From: CAYJBH01 sp964369965
GTDB taxonomy: Bacteria > Bacillota > Clostridia > Oscillospirales > Ruminococcaceae
NCBI GenBank assembly: GCA_964369965.1
Contig: CAYJGF010000009.1
Location: 1-64,000 of the forward strand
Direction: 5' to 3'
Length of the DNA: 64,000 nucleotides
A program made the translations under genes and the position numbers. The notes beneath the pieces were generated by a model. It worked only from the letters and a program-made list of their open reading frames with translations. It searched no databases and was not told where the DNA came from. This document shows, in pieces, positions 32,780-41,544 of the stretch; position 1 is the stretch's first letter, and the number at the start of each line of letters is the position of its first letter.

Positions 32780-34846
32780 CTATCGCAACTTAAATATCTC
32801 CACACCATAGGGTTCCATTGTGATATCGCCGATGTGTGACCTTTCACGCAGTACGTTATATAGCTCTTTATATATGATGATTTTTTGTGATAGCCCACTG
32901 TAGTTTAAAACAAATATATATTCACTTTCCTTGTCCTCCCGAACGGCGAGTTCACACTCACGCGCAACGGATATTAAATTTTTGTGGGGGGAGAGCAGAT
33001 TATTTTGGCGCATTATCTCCACTGCAAGCCTTTCGGTGAACACGCCCCCGAAATACAGCGTTTTGCCGACGCCGAGCGTGTTTTTTACCGCCGCGACCTC
33101 GCCGTCATAGTAGCCACCCTTAAATCGACCGACCACCTCGCCGCCCTCGTTCGCTGACAAAATGTCGTGGAAGAGCGGTGTTTCAAATTCCTCACCGAAG
33201 ATGTTCACCGTCGGTGTCTCATGCCCCGACACCAGCATGGTGAAATCGGTCACACGAACGGCACAAAGCTCCTCAGCATAACCCGGCATGGGTCGCATGG
33301 GGCAACGCCCGTATTCATCTTTATACCCGGTGCGCGCCCCCATGATGAGCGTGCCACCCTGTTTTACATACTCCGATAATCTATCCGCCACCGATTTTGT
33401 GAGTATCGCCGCGTGGGGATAGACCAGCATTTTATACCGTGAGAGGTCGCTCACGGTGGTGACATCACGCATCTGTAGGACGTCTATAGGCGTATGGGAG
33501 AATGTTGCCGCTTTGAACCATTCAATCTCGCTGTGCTTGGTGAGCGGCCCGTGCCATTTATCAAACTCGCCGTCCCACTCGTTGTCATAGTCACGCATTA
33601 GCGCAACTTCTGCCTTGTATTTTGTTTTAGGCAGATGTTCTAATTTTTTAAGGTCGCCGTTTATCCGTTTTAGCTCCTCAATACGGCGGTTGGGTATATT
33701 GGAATAGTCGTTAAGTCCGTGCCAGTATATCTCGGTGCCGTAGCCACAGGTGCGCCAGCGGAAATAGCTGACAAAATCTGCGCCGTGACAGACCGACTGA
33801 AAGGTCCAAAGACGCATTTGACCCGGTCTCGGGCTCGCCGCCATCATGCGGTTGACCCAACCGTTTGCACCGGACTGCTGTTCCATAATGCCAAAGTTCG
33901 GGCAGACAGAACGTACTTTTGAGAGTTGATAGCTCCACTTTCGATCCTTTAAAACATCGCTCAAAGCGTTGCTCAAAGCGTTGCTTTGCCCCTCTGCGGA
34001 GTAGGCAAAGTTCGGGTAGCTGTCGTAGGTGAAAAAATCGAGCGCTACGTCGGTCATTTCATGGTTGTCGAGATGTGAAAACATGCCGTTTGTGGTGATA
34101 AACTGATCTTTTGATATAGCCGAGCGCAGTATGTCGTGTTGCAGTTTGCAATATTTTATACAGCTGTCGGAAAAAAAGCGTTTTTCGTCAAGGGCAAGGT
34201 GCGGATTTGATGTACTACCGCAACCGTTCACTCGGGTTAGGTGAATTTGCTCCCAGTCGGTATATTCCTGACTCCAGAAATTCGTCCCCCATGCCTCGTT
34301 AAGCCGAGTTAATGTCTCGTATCTCTCTTTCAGAAAAACCCGAAATGCCGCATGGTCACATTCCGAATAAAACTCGTCCGTCTCACAGTTGAGCTCGTTA
34401 TCTATCTGCCAACCGATAATACACTCCTGCTCGCCGTAGTGCTTTGCAAGCTGAGTGACAATTTTTTTGGTGAATTCGTTATACACCGGCGAGTTGTAGT
34501 TATAATGACGGCGCATACCGTGCCGCATGAGGGTGCCGTCCATCCTCGCATTTAACACCTCGGGGTAGCCCTCGGTCAGCCATGCCGGCGGTGTGGCGGT
34601 GGGTGTGCAGAAGATGACCTTTATATCGTATTGTTTGACCAACTCTAAAAACTCGTCGAACAACTCGAAATGATACTCCCCCTGTGACGGCTCAAATAAA
34701 TTCCACGCAAACTCCGCTATGCGAACTACCTTTATGCCGCACTCCTCCATGCGTTTTAAATCATCTATCCAAAGGCTTTTATCCCAATGCTCCGGATAAT
34801 AACAGACACCGAGTGTCATTTTTTCAAAGTCAATGCTTTTTTTCAC
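32780..34846 (-). CDS. Beta-galactosidase, glycoside hydrolase family 42
   Basis: This 688-aa protein is full length for GH42. It has LGVCYYPEHWDKSLW at the start, FCTPTATPPAWLTEGYPEVL, the acid/base in IGWQIDNELNC, and the nucleophile region FGIMEQQSGANGW. The trimerisation domain runs from about 390 and a beta domain closes the protein. There is no signal peptide, so it cleaves imported beta-galactosides in the cytoplasm. The start is GTG at 34846 after AAAAGGG. It is divergent from a two-component system and a sugar importer, which suggests control by that system. Confidence 0.95.
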   Translation of the reverse strand: MKKSIDFEKMTLGVCYYPEHWDKSLWIDDLKRMEECGIKVVRIAEFAWNLFEPSQGEYHFELFDEFLELVKQYDIKVIFCTPTATPPAWLTEGYPEVLNARMDGTLMRHGMRRHYNYNSPVYNEFTKKIVTQLAKHYGEQECIIGWQIDNELNCETDEFYSECDHAAFRVFLKERYETLTRLNEAWGTNFWSQEYTDWEQIHLTRVNGCGSTSNPHLALDEKRFFSDSCIKYCKLQHDILRSAISKDQFITTNGMFSHLDNHEMTDVALDFFTYDSYPNFAYSAEGQSNALSNALSDVLKDRKWSYQLSKVRSVCPNFGIMEQQSGANGWVNRMMAASPRPGQMRLWTFQSVCHGADFVSYFRWRTCGYGTEIYWHGLNDYSNIPNRRIEELKRINGDLKKLEHLPKTKYKAEVALMRDYDNEWDGEFDKWHGPLTKHSEIEWFKAATFSHTPIDVLQMRDVTTVSDLSRYKMLVYPHAAILTKSVADRLSEYVKQGGTLIMGARTGYKDEYGRCPMRPMPGYAEELCAVRVTDFTMLVSGHETPTVNIFGEEFETPLFHDILSANEGGEVVGRFKGGYYDGEVAAVKNTLGVGKTLYFGGVFTERLAVEIMRQNNLLSPHKNLISVARECELAVREDKESEYIFVLNYSGLSQKIIIYKELYNVLRERSHIGDITMEPYGVEIFKLR

Positions 34847-34922
34847 TTTTTTCCCTTTTCGGACGTAATATTATACAACCATTATACACAATTGGTTTAA
34901 AATGTAAAGTAAAAATTAATCA

Positions 34923-34951
34923 TTGACAAATTTTGCACTTTTCGATACTAT
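34923..34951 (+). promoter_or_regulatory. Promoter of the two-component system operon
   Basis: TTGACA, 17 nt and TACTAT. Its -35 coincides with the TTG that would give the longest kinase reading frame, so translation must begin downstream. Confidence 0.7.
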
Positions 34952-34979
34952 TAAACTAGAGGATAATATTGAGGTTAAG

Positions 34980-36719
34980 GTGAAAAGAAGTATTAATTCC
35001 AACAGTATTTTAAGCAAAAAAATTATCTACTATAATATTTTAATTGTCTTCACCCTTTGTCTGTTGTTTTTTATAACCTTTTCGTTTTTTTATGTTTCAC
35101 AGCAACAAAATCAATTTGCATACACCGCCGAGATTACGGCAGATAATAAGATGGAGATGATGGAGCAGGCGCTGATTGCCGGCAAACAGTCCACCACGCA
35201 ACTGCGATTTGACGAGAATATTATTGCAGGTTTTTCCGAGGCGTACTGGGACACATCACTCTATAACTATTTCGCTCTGGAGCCATCATACCAAGATGCT
35301 TTTTTAAGTGCCGCAATCCCCTACCTTATCACGCAGGACTCCATCAATCGAATATGTGTCTACAACGAAAAACGTGATTTTATGTATGCCGGCGACAGTG
35401 TCGATACCGACTTAATGCTGGAGCATATCAGCCCCGAACGACTGTATGAGCTGGAGCAAAATTTTAGCAATCAGGTTATATTTTTTGATGTGGAACAATC
35501 GGACCCACTCTCGTCGGAGGGTGATGGCGATGGTTATATCAGCGTAATTCAGCAGATCAACGACCTCGATATCATGCAGGGTCGTGATATCGCATATGTA
35601 GAGGTGCAACTGTCGTTTGAAAAGTTAAAACAACGTCTGGGTGATGTTCACTATACCCAACTTTTGCAGATCCTCTATGATGACACCGTCTTTTTGGAGA
35701 TGGGGGAGAATAACACCAACGAAAATGTAGTCGCTATATCACGGGACTTGGATAACGGGTTTACCGTGCGTTTGCAACAGTACGATACCATGGGCGCGAC
35801 CCTATCCATCACCATGATAATCAGTGTCGGGCTGGTGCTGGTGTTGATTGTCTTTCTCCTGTATCAAATTCAAAAAAGATTGGTTCGCAAGATAACTCAA
35901 CCGCTTATTGAGCTTTGCCAACAGGTGCAGACCATGGATTTGGACTATATGCCACAGCTGCCGACACAGGATTTAGACGAGATAGAAAATCTCAATAAAT
36001 CCTTTGTGCACCTTTTCACCCGTATGCAACACTCGGTGGCGGATTTGGTGGCGGAAAAAACCGGCAAGCTCAACGCACAGATGCTGGCATTGCAGGCACA
36101 TATCGACCCTCATTTTATACACAACACTCTTTCCATTGTCTCCTCCCTGATTGATGATGAACAACCTCAAAAAGCACAGGACATTTTGCAAAAACTCTCC
36201 GACATGATTCGCTACGGCGCAAATTACAGCGAAAAGGAGGATACTTTAGAATATGAGATTGAGCAGATTGAAAACTATTTAGCCTTGATCAAGATTAAGT
36301 ATGAGGACGATTTCACCTTTTATATAGCGGATATCCCACAGGCAAAATCCATACGCGTGCCTAAATTCATTTTACAGCCGCTTATTGAAAACGCGCTCAA
36401 TCACAGCCTTAAAAAGTCGGAATACCCCTGGACCTTGGCGGTGACAAACCAGATAACGGATAGCACATGGCAGATCTCAATTTCCGACAACGGGGTGGGC
36501 ATTGAAGAGGATAGGGCGCAGATGATAAAACAACAGGTGCGGCAACTCAACGACTCCAGCGCGGAAGATCTCTTGAACATGTTGCAGATCGGCGGGTATT
36601 CCATGATGAATATTCTTATAAGGTTATACCTCTCATATAATGATGATGTCATCTTTGATATTAAAAAGAACAGTCAAGGCGGCACCACAGTCACACTTGG
36701 GGGCAGACGAAATGATTAG
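34980..36719 (+). CDS. YesM-type sensor histidine kinase
   Basis: This 579-aa protein has TM1 at about residues 13-37 (IIYYNILIVFTLCLLFFITF), an extracytoplasmic sensor of about 230 residues and TM2 at about 275-297. A HAMP region follows, then the His_kinase domain with ALQAHIDPHFIHNTLSIV (phospho-His in the H-x-N-P-H-F-type box) and an ATPase domain (LIENALNHSL; ISDNGVGI). The start is GTG at 34980, with GAGG 5 nt upstream and the promoter at 34923-34951. YesM/YesN pairs usually sense extracellular carbohydrates and switch on nearby ABC importers. Confidence 0.9.
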   Translation: MKRSINSNSILSKKIIYYNILIVFTLCLLFFITFSFFYVSQQQNQFAYTAEITADNKMEMMEQALIAGKQSTTQLRFDENIIAGFSEAYWDTSLYNYFALEPSYQDAFLSAAIPYLITQDSINRICVYNEKRDFMYAGDSVDTDLMLEHISPERLYELEQNFSNQVIFFDVEQSDPLSSEGDGDGYISVIQQINDLDIMQGRDIAYVEVQLSFEKLKQRLGDVHYTQLLQILYDDTVFLEMGENNTNENVVAISRDLDNGFTVRLQQYDTMGATLSITMIISVGLVLVLIVFLLYQIQKRLVRKITQPLIELCQQVQTMDLDYMPQLPTQDLDEIENLNKSFVHLFTRMQHSVADLVAEKTGKLNAQMLALQAHIDPHFIHNTLSIVSSLIDDEQPQKAQDILQKLSDMIRYGANYSEKEDTLEYEIEQIENYLALIKIKYEDDFTFYIADIPQAKSIRVPKFILQPLIENALNHSLKKSEYPWTLAVTNQITDSTWQISISDNGVGIEEDRAQMIKQQVRQLNDSSAEDLLNMLQIGGYSMMNILIRLYLSYNDDVIFDIKKNSQGGTTVTLGGRRND

Positions 36720-38166
36720 GGTATTAGTGGCGGAGGATGAAAAACCTATTGCCAAACACATCGCAAAGATTATCCACTCCGTTAATGCGGAGTTTGAGGT
36801 CGTCGCGATTGCCTACAACGGCAAAGAGGCGGTCGAGTTGTTGCAAAGCGATAGCTTTGATGTGGCTTTTTTGGACATAAATATGCCGATAATGAGCGGT
36901 CTTGACGTCCTCTCCTTTATCCGTGAGCAACGTCTTTCAACCTTCGGCGTTATTCTCACGGGGGAGCAACAGTTCGAGTATGCGCGCCGCGCTATTCGTG
37001 ATAACACGGTGGATTATCTGTTGAAACCGTTGGATAAATCGGTGTTGTCCCATCTTCTCGACAAGTTGCAATCTATGGTGCGAAAGGCAAATTTCGAAAA
37101 AAATATATTCTCGCGAAATAGGGTGGATGAACGCTTTTTTTACAACGAGGACGGCGGCGATGCCGACAGCTACTACGGCCTTTGTTATATCGGCAACAAC
37201 TCGCTCGGTGAGATTGAGCAGGAGCAGGAACAGCTCATTGACGAGGTGCTTCTCGCCTTAAATAATAACATCGACTCCGAGTTTAACCCCTATGACGTCT
37301 GTATTACACAGGGGAAATTTCATAATGAGTACTCTATTTTTATAAAAAATGAGGTCGAGCACTACCGTGAGCGCATAGAGCGGCTGTTTTTAGACTTTGA
37401 GTACCCCTTGCCGCTTTTTGTACTGTGCTCCGAGAATACAGTGCCCACCGATCAGATGCAAAACCTATACTACAAATTTAAAAAAATATCGGCGGAACAA
37501 ATTCGGTTTGACACCACGCTGATATTATTTGAGGACAATATCGCGGCATATATCTCCGGCAACATTGAGCGATTTAATGAAATAACCCTATCCAGCACAC
37601 AAAAGGAGATTGTCGCCGTGTTGGAACAAGCCATCCTGCATTTTGACGGCAACCGCAAGGATTTTGAGAAGATGATAAAACGCTTTTTCTTGTCTCTGAG
37701 TCAAAAGGTGTGCACCGACGTGAACTATTTTGATATCGAACCGGAGTTGACATACGCTTATGACAGCTGTTATGACCGCAAAACATTGATGGGGCAACTG
37801 TTGATTATTATTGACAGCTTTTTCTTCACCGACACCAATCCGGAAGGGGGCATGTCATCACTCGCCAAAACACTCAAAGACTATTTAGAGCAAAACTATC
37901 AACACGCACTGTCCAACCGGCAGATAGAGGAGAAGATGGGTTATTCCAACTACTATCTTCGAAAAATGTTTAAAGAGCAATATAATATCTTGCCCAACGA
38001 GTATCTGCAACAACTGCGTATGGACAGCGCAAAGCGTTTGCTGTTGCAGGGCGTGCCGGTCAAAAATGTCGCACTACAGGTCGGCTATGAGGATCCGCTC
38101 TATTTTTCAAAAGTTTTTAAAAAACACACCAAATGCAGCCCGTCGGACTATAAAAACGCAACATAA
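36712..38166 (+). CDS. YesN-type response regulator with AraC DNA-binding domain
   Basis: This 484-aa protein has a receiver domain (MIRVLVAEDEKPIAKH; phospho-Asp in DVAFLDINMPIMSG; Lys in YLLKPLDK), a poorly conserved middle, and a C-terminal AraC HTH (about 385-484: YSNYYLRKMFKEQYN, then VGYEDPLYFSKVFKKHTKCSPSDY). The ATG at 36712 overlaps the kinase stop by 8 nt and has GGGGG upstream, so the pair is translationally coupled. It likely activates the importer genes downstream and perhaps the divergent GH42. Confidence 0.93.
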   Translation: MIRVLVAEDEKPIAKHIAKIIHSVNAEFEVVAIAYNGKEAVELLQSDSFDVAFLDINMPIMSGLDVLSFIREQRLSTFGVILTGEQQFEYARRAIRDNTVDYLLKPLDKSVLSHLLDKLQSMVRKANFEKNIFSRNRVDERFFYNEDGGDADSYYGLCYIGNNSLGEIEQEQEQLIDEVLLALNNNIDSEFNPYDVCITQGKFHNEYSIFIKNEVEHYRERIERLFLDFEYPLPLFVLCSENTVPTDQMQNLYYKFKKISAEQIRFDTTLILFEDNIAAYISGNIERFNEITLSSTQKEIVAVLEQAILHFDGNRKDFEKMIKRFFLSLSQKVCTDVNYFDIEPELTYAYDSCYDRKTLMGQLLIIIDSFFFTDTNPEGGMSSLAKTLKDYLEQNYQHALSNRQIEEKMGYSNYYLRKMFKEQYNILPNEYLQQLRMDSAKRLLLQGVPVKNVALQVGYEDPLYFSKVFKKHTKCSPSDYKNAT

Positions 38167-38210
38167 AACTGCTTTTTCAAATTTTCCATATCCTTGTTGT
38201 GATTATTCCA

Positions 38211-38239
38211 TTTAAAATATGATCGATTATCGATATAAT
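38211..38239 (+). promoter_or_regulatory. Probable promoter of the sugar ABC importer operon
   Basis: TTTAAA, 17 nt and TATAAT, about 73 nt before the binding-protein start. The -35 is poor, which fits activation by the AraC-type regulator just upstream. Confidence 0.45.
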
Positions 38240-38311
38240 ATTAATCAAAGTCGTATAATTAGATACCGTAGAGGGATTTGATTGACTTTACAAAACAAAT
38301 GGAGGAAATTT

Positions 38312-39685
38312 ATGAAAAACGGATTTCTAAAAAGGGCGTTGTCACTGCTCTGCATAGTGGCGATGCTGATTTCTACATTGGCAGCGTGTAGCGCCGAGGC
38401 TCCGGAGGAGGCCGCACCGGCACCGGAATCTGCATCGGAAGAGGCTCCCGCAGAGGACGCTGAGGCACCTGCCGACGCCGGCGCAAGTGTATTGGACGGC
38501 GCAACACTTTCGGCATTTTTTGTACAGACACAGTACATCGACCAACTGGATGCTATGTTAACCGCTATCCAAGCGGACACAGGTTTGACCATTGATGCTC
38601 AGGTAGTACCGGACGAGCAGGGTATGACTATGATCAACATGCAGGCAGCTACCGATGAGCTCAACGACATCACCTACTCCAACTGCCCCGGTCTTTTCAC
38701 CAACGTTAATCCGGCAGAAGACTTCTATGACCTGTCCAACGAGTCTTGGGCCGCTGACCTTGTTGACCCCTCTGTCGTTAGCTATGAGGGCAGCGTTTAT
38801 GCATATCCCACCACCGCATTTGCAGGCTACCACTCCATGATATACAACAAAGACCTTTTTGATGAGCACGGTCTTTCCATCCCGGAGACAAATGAAGATT
38901 TTATCGCTCTTTGTGATGAGCTGATGGGTCTTGGCATCACTCCGATACTTCAATCCGGTGACAGCTGGGTACCGCAGATCTGGATGAGCTCCGGCTTTAG
39001 CCGTGCACTCGGTTCTGACGAGGCTTCACAGGCAGCTATCGACGCCATCATCGCAGGCGAGGCTACCTTCAACGACTATCCCGAGTTTGCAGCCGCTATC
39101 GACGAGTGGCTCTCCTACAAAAAATACATGAACGATGATTTAGCAACCATGACATGGGATGACACCTGGAACAGACTCAGCGACGGTGACGGAGCTATGG
39201 TTCTCGGCGAGGGCATGATGATCACAGGTCAACAGCCAAACTATCCCGACACAAACTTCGGCGTATTCAACGTACCGGTAAGCTATGACACCGCCGACAC
39301 CCTGAGTGGTGCGAAATATGCAATCAGCTTTGCGGTTGCTAAAAACTCCGAGAACGTAGACGTTGCTTTAGCACTTTTCAACGAAATGGCTAAAGAAGAG
39401 TATGCAAACATGTTCCACGTTGGCAATCCCGGCTTCCCCGCTTTGAGCTATGTAGACGGTGGCGAAATGCAGGAGGATATCCGTGCACTGTACGACGAGT
39501 ATCAAGCACGTGACGCAATCGTCGCCGAGGCGAACGTTATGTGGTCCGCTATCAACCCACTGCTCAACTCCGTTCTTTGGGTATACTATGCAGAGGCTAT
39601 CAATCAAGATGCATATACCGGAACCGAGATCATGGACATGTTCCAAGGTGATGTTGAAAAATATCTGAGCGAATTAGAAGGCTAA
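38312..39685 (+). CDS. Sugar ABC transporter substrate-binding lipoprotein
   Basis: This 457-aa extracellular binding protein (SBP_bac_1 class) has a signal sequence and lipobox STLAAC (lipidated Cys about residue 26). An Ala/Glu/Pro-rich linker follows, then a two-lobe binding domain (SYEGSVYAYPTTAFAGYHSM, YNKDLFDEHGLS, GDGAMVLGEGMMI). The ATG at 38312 has GGAGGAAA upstream. It delivers a sugar or oligosaccharide to the two permeases that follow. A long hairpin separates it from the permease genes, as often seen where the binding protein is made in excess. The ATPase is not encoded in the cluster. Confidence 0.92.
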   Translation: MKNGFLKRALSLLCIVAMLISTLAACSAEAPEEAAPAPESASEEAPAEDAEAPADAGASVLDGATLSAFFVQTQYIDQLDAMLTAIQADTGLTIDAQVVPDEQGMTMINMQAATDELNDITYSNCPGLFTNVNPAEDFYDLSNESWAADLVDPSVVSYEGSVYAYPTTAFAGYHSMIYNKDLFDEHGLSIPETNEDFIALCDELMGLGITPILQSGDSWVPQIWMSSGFSRALGSDEASQAAIDAIIAGEATFNDYPEFAAAIDEWLSYKKYMNDDLATMTWDDTWNRLSDGDGAMVLGEGMMITGQQPNYPDTNFGVFNVPVSYDTADTLSGAKYAISFAVAKNSENVDVALALFNEMAKEEYANMFHVGNPGFPALSYVDGGEMQEDIRALYDEYQARDAIVAEANVMWSAINPLLNSVLWVYYAEAINQDAYTGTEIMDMFQGDVEKYLSELEG

Positions 39686-39722
39686 ATTTAAAAATATTTG
39701 AATATAGGCCGGCACATTTTAT

Positions 39723-39801
39723 GTAGGGGGCGGCCCTGCGTGGTCGCCCGTAACGATAGCTTTTGCTACCACTTCGGGCGACTGCACAGGGTCGCTCCTA
39801 C
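39723..39801. repeat. REP-type long hairpin between binding protein and permease genes
   Basis: GTAGGGGGCGGCCCTGCGTG and following bases pair imperfectly with the inverse ending at 39801 (outer stem about 25 bp, inner GATAGC/GCTACC). It resembles the hairpin at 52850-52928 in its GTAGGG-type ends. It could act as an attenuator or 3'-end stabiliser. Confidence 0.65.
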
Positions 39802-39827
39802 TACTTAATCAGAAAAGAGGAAATGTT

Positions 39828-40709
39828 TTGAATAAGAATAAAGGAATAATATCCTATTCACCTGCTTTGGCAATTCCTGCAATTTTGGTGTACACAGCGT
39901 TCACCATTATTCCGTTGGCAATGTCGCTATTCTATTCGTTCACCGACTGGAATATGATGCGCTGGGATAATTTCAGCTTTGTAGGTCTTAGAAACTACCT
40001 GACAATACCCACCGACGATGTGTTTGTCACATCACTTCGGAATACTTTAATTTTTGGATTTTCCACTGCTTTTTTGAAGATTTTATTCGGGCTTTCTCTC
40101 GCATTGTTATTGCAACGCACATTTAGAGGCAGTTCTATTTTCAGGACAATTTTCTATCTGCCCTGCGTTATCAGCTCCACCGTTATCGGTGTTTTGTTCA
40201 CCTCCATATTAAGTGTCGAGGGTATGCTCAACAACGTGATGGGGTTTTTAGGACTGGATTTTTTACAGCTTGAGTGGCTGGGCAGCTATGGCACCGCGAT
40301 GTTGTGGGTGATTTTGGTCGAGTCTTGGATGTGGGCTGGATTTAACATGTTCATCTTCATATCGGGATTGCAGGCAATTTCAGACGATTATTATGAGGCC
40401 GCCAACATCGAGGGCGCAAGTAAAATCAAACAGTTCACAAAGATAACATTGCCGTTGCTCGCCCCTGCAATCACCGTCAATATTACACTCAACATTTCGG
40501 GCGGTATGCGAGTTTTCGACATTATCTACGTTTTAACCAACGGCGGTCCCGGCACCGATACTCAGGTGTTGAGCACCTATGCTTTCCGGGCGTTCAGCAT
40601 GGGTTATCTCGGTGAGGCGTCAGCCGCCAGCGTAATACTGAGTGTGCTCGTTATAGTAGTAGCATTCACCCTGAATAAACTTTCAAGAAATATGGAGGTT
40701 GAACTGTAA
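39828..40709 (+). CDS. Sugar ABC transporter permease (MalF/UgpA class)
   Basis: This 293-aa protein has six membrane helices and the BPD_transp_1 EAA loop YYEAANIEGASKIKQFTKITLPLL (in the usual position before helix 5). The N-terminus AIPAILVYTAFTIIPLAMSL is typical of the first of two permeases in carbohydrate CUT1 importers. The start is TTG at 39828 with AAGAGGAAA upstream. Its stop and the next start overlap by one base. Confidence 0.93.
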   Translation: MNKNKGIISYSPALAIPAILVYTAFTIIPLAMSLFYSFTDWNMMRWDNFSFVGLRNYLTIPTDDVFVTSLRNTLIFGFSTAFLKILFGLSLALLLQRTFRGSSIFRTIFYLPCVISSTVIGVLFTSILSVEGMLNNVMGFLGLDFLQLEWLGSYGTAMLWVILVESWMWAGFNMFIFISGLQAISDDYYEAANIEGASKIKQFTKITLPLLAPAITVNITLNISGGMRVFDIIYVLTNGGPGTDTQVLSTYAFRAFSMGYLGEASAASVILSVLVIVVAFTLNKLSRNMEVEL

Positions 40710-41530
40710 TGAGTGAGAAACTTACATCGAAATTTTTTCGACTGTTGATTTTAACCTTGATAGCCACCGTCTATTTAATCCCAATTGTTATGATGGTTTT
40801 CGGCTCGTTTAAAACACCGGACGAGGCGGTGCGCTTTGATTTAGCCCTACCCAGCGTCTGGGTTTGGGAGAACTATGCATATGTTATCGAAAACGGCAAT
40901 GTCTTTACAGGCTATTTTAACAGTATTTTATACACGGTATGTGCCACCGCATTTGTCCTGCTGTCCGGCTCGCTGACCGGAATCTATGTGGGGCGCACCA
41001 AGAGCAGATGCTCCTCCTTTATCTACAGCTATTTTATCATGGGGCTGACGCTGACCTTCCAGATTACCAGTACATATTCTCTGCTTTTAACCTTTAACCT
41101 TTTGGGGACACGTATTGCCATTATCTTAATCTATGCCGCGCTACAGATGCCGTTCACCATCATGACCTTTTCCAGCTTTATCAAGGGTGTCCCTCGCGAG
41201 ATTGATGAGGCAGGCTACATCGACGGTTGCAACAGTTTGCAGGTTATTTTTTCAATACTGTTGCCGATAATGAAGCCGATATTTATCACCAACCTCATAG
41301 TTGTGGCGATAGGATGTTGGAATAACTTTATGATTCCGCTGTTCTATGCAACATCATCCACCAAATGGACAATACCGCTGATGGTATACAACTTCTTCGG
41401 GCGATATAATCGCAACTGGAACTATGTATTTGCGATGCTGACCATAACGATAGTCCCGGTAATAATTTTGTATCTGTGTTTACAAAAATATATTGTCAAA
41501 GGAATGACAGCAGGCGCTGTTAAAGGATAA
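40709..41530 (+). CDS. Carbohydrate ABC transporter permease (MalG/UgpE class)
   Basis: This 273-aa protein has six helices. The second-permease signature appears: GSFKTPDEAV after TM1 and the EAA loop EIDEAGYIDGCNSLQVIFSI. It pairs with the preceding permease to form the membrane channel. It is translationally coupled to its partner (stop/start overlap at 40709) and lies 14 nt before the glycosidase gene. Confidence 0.94.
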   Translation: MSEKLTSKFFRLLILTLIATVYLIPIVMMVFGSFKTPDEAVRFDLALPSVWVWENYAYVIENGNVFTGYFNSILYTVCATAFVLLSGSLTGIYVGRTKSRCSSFIYSYFIMGLTLTFQITSTYSLLLTFNLLGTRIAIILIYAALQMPFTIMTFSSFIKGVPREIDEAGYIDGCNSLQVIFSILLPIMKPIFITNLIVVAIGCWNNFMIPLFYATSSTKWTIPLMVYNFFGRYNRNWNYVFAMLTITIVPVIILYLCLQKYIVKGMTAGAVKG

Positions 41531-41544
41531 GAAAAGGAGATAGC

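Noticed and set aside
34923..34979. TTG at 34923 as the kinase start
   Set aside because: The TTG is the -35 box of a TTGACA/TACTAT promoter; GTG at 34980 has a Shine-Dalgarno and keeps TM1.
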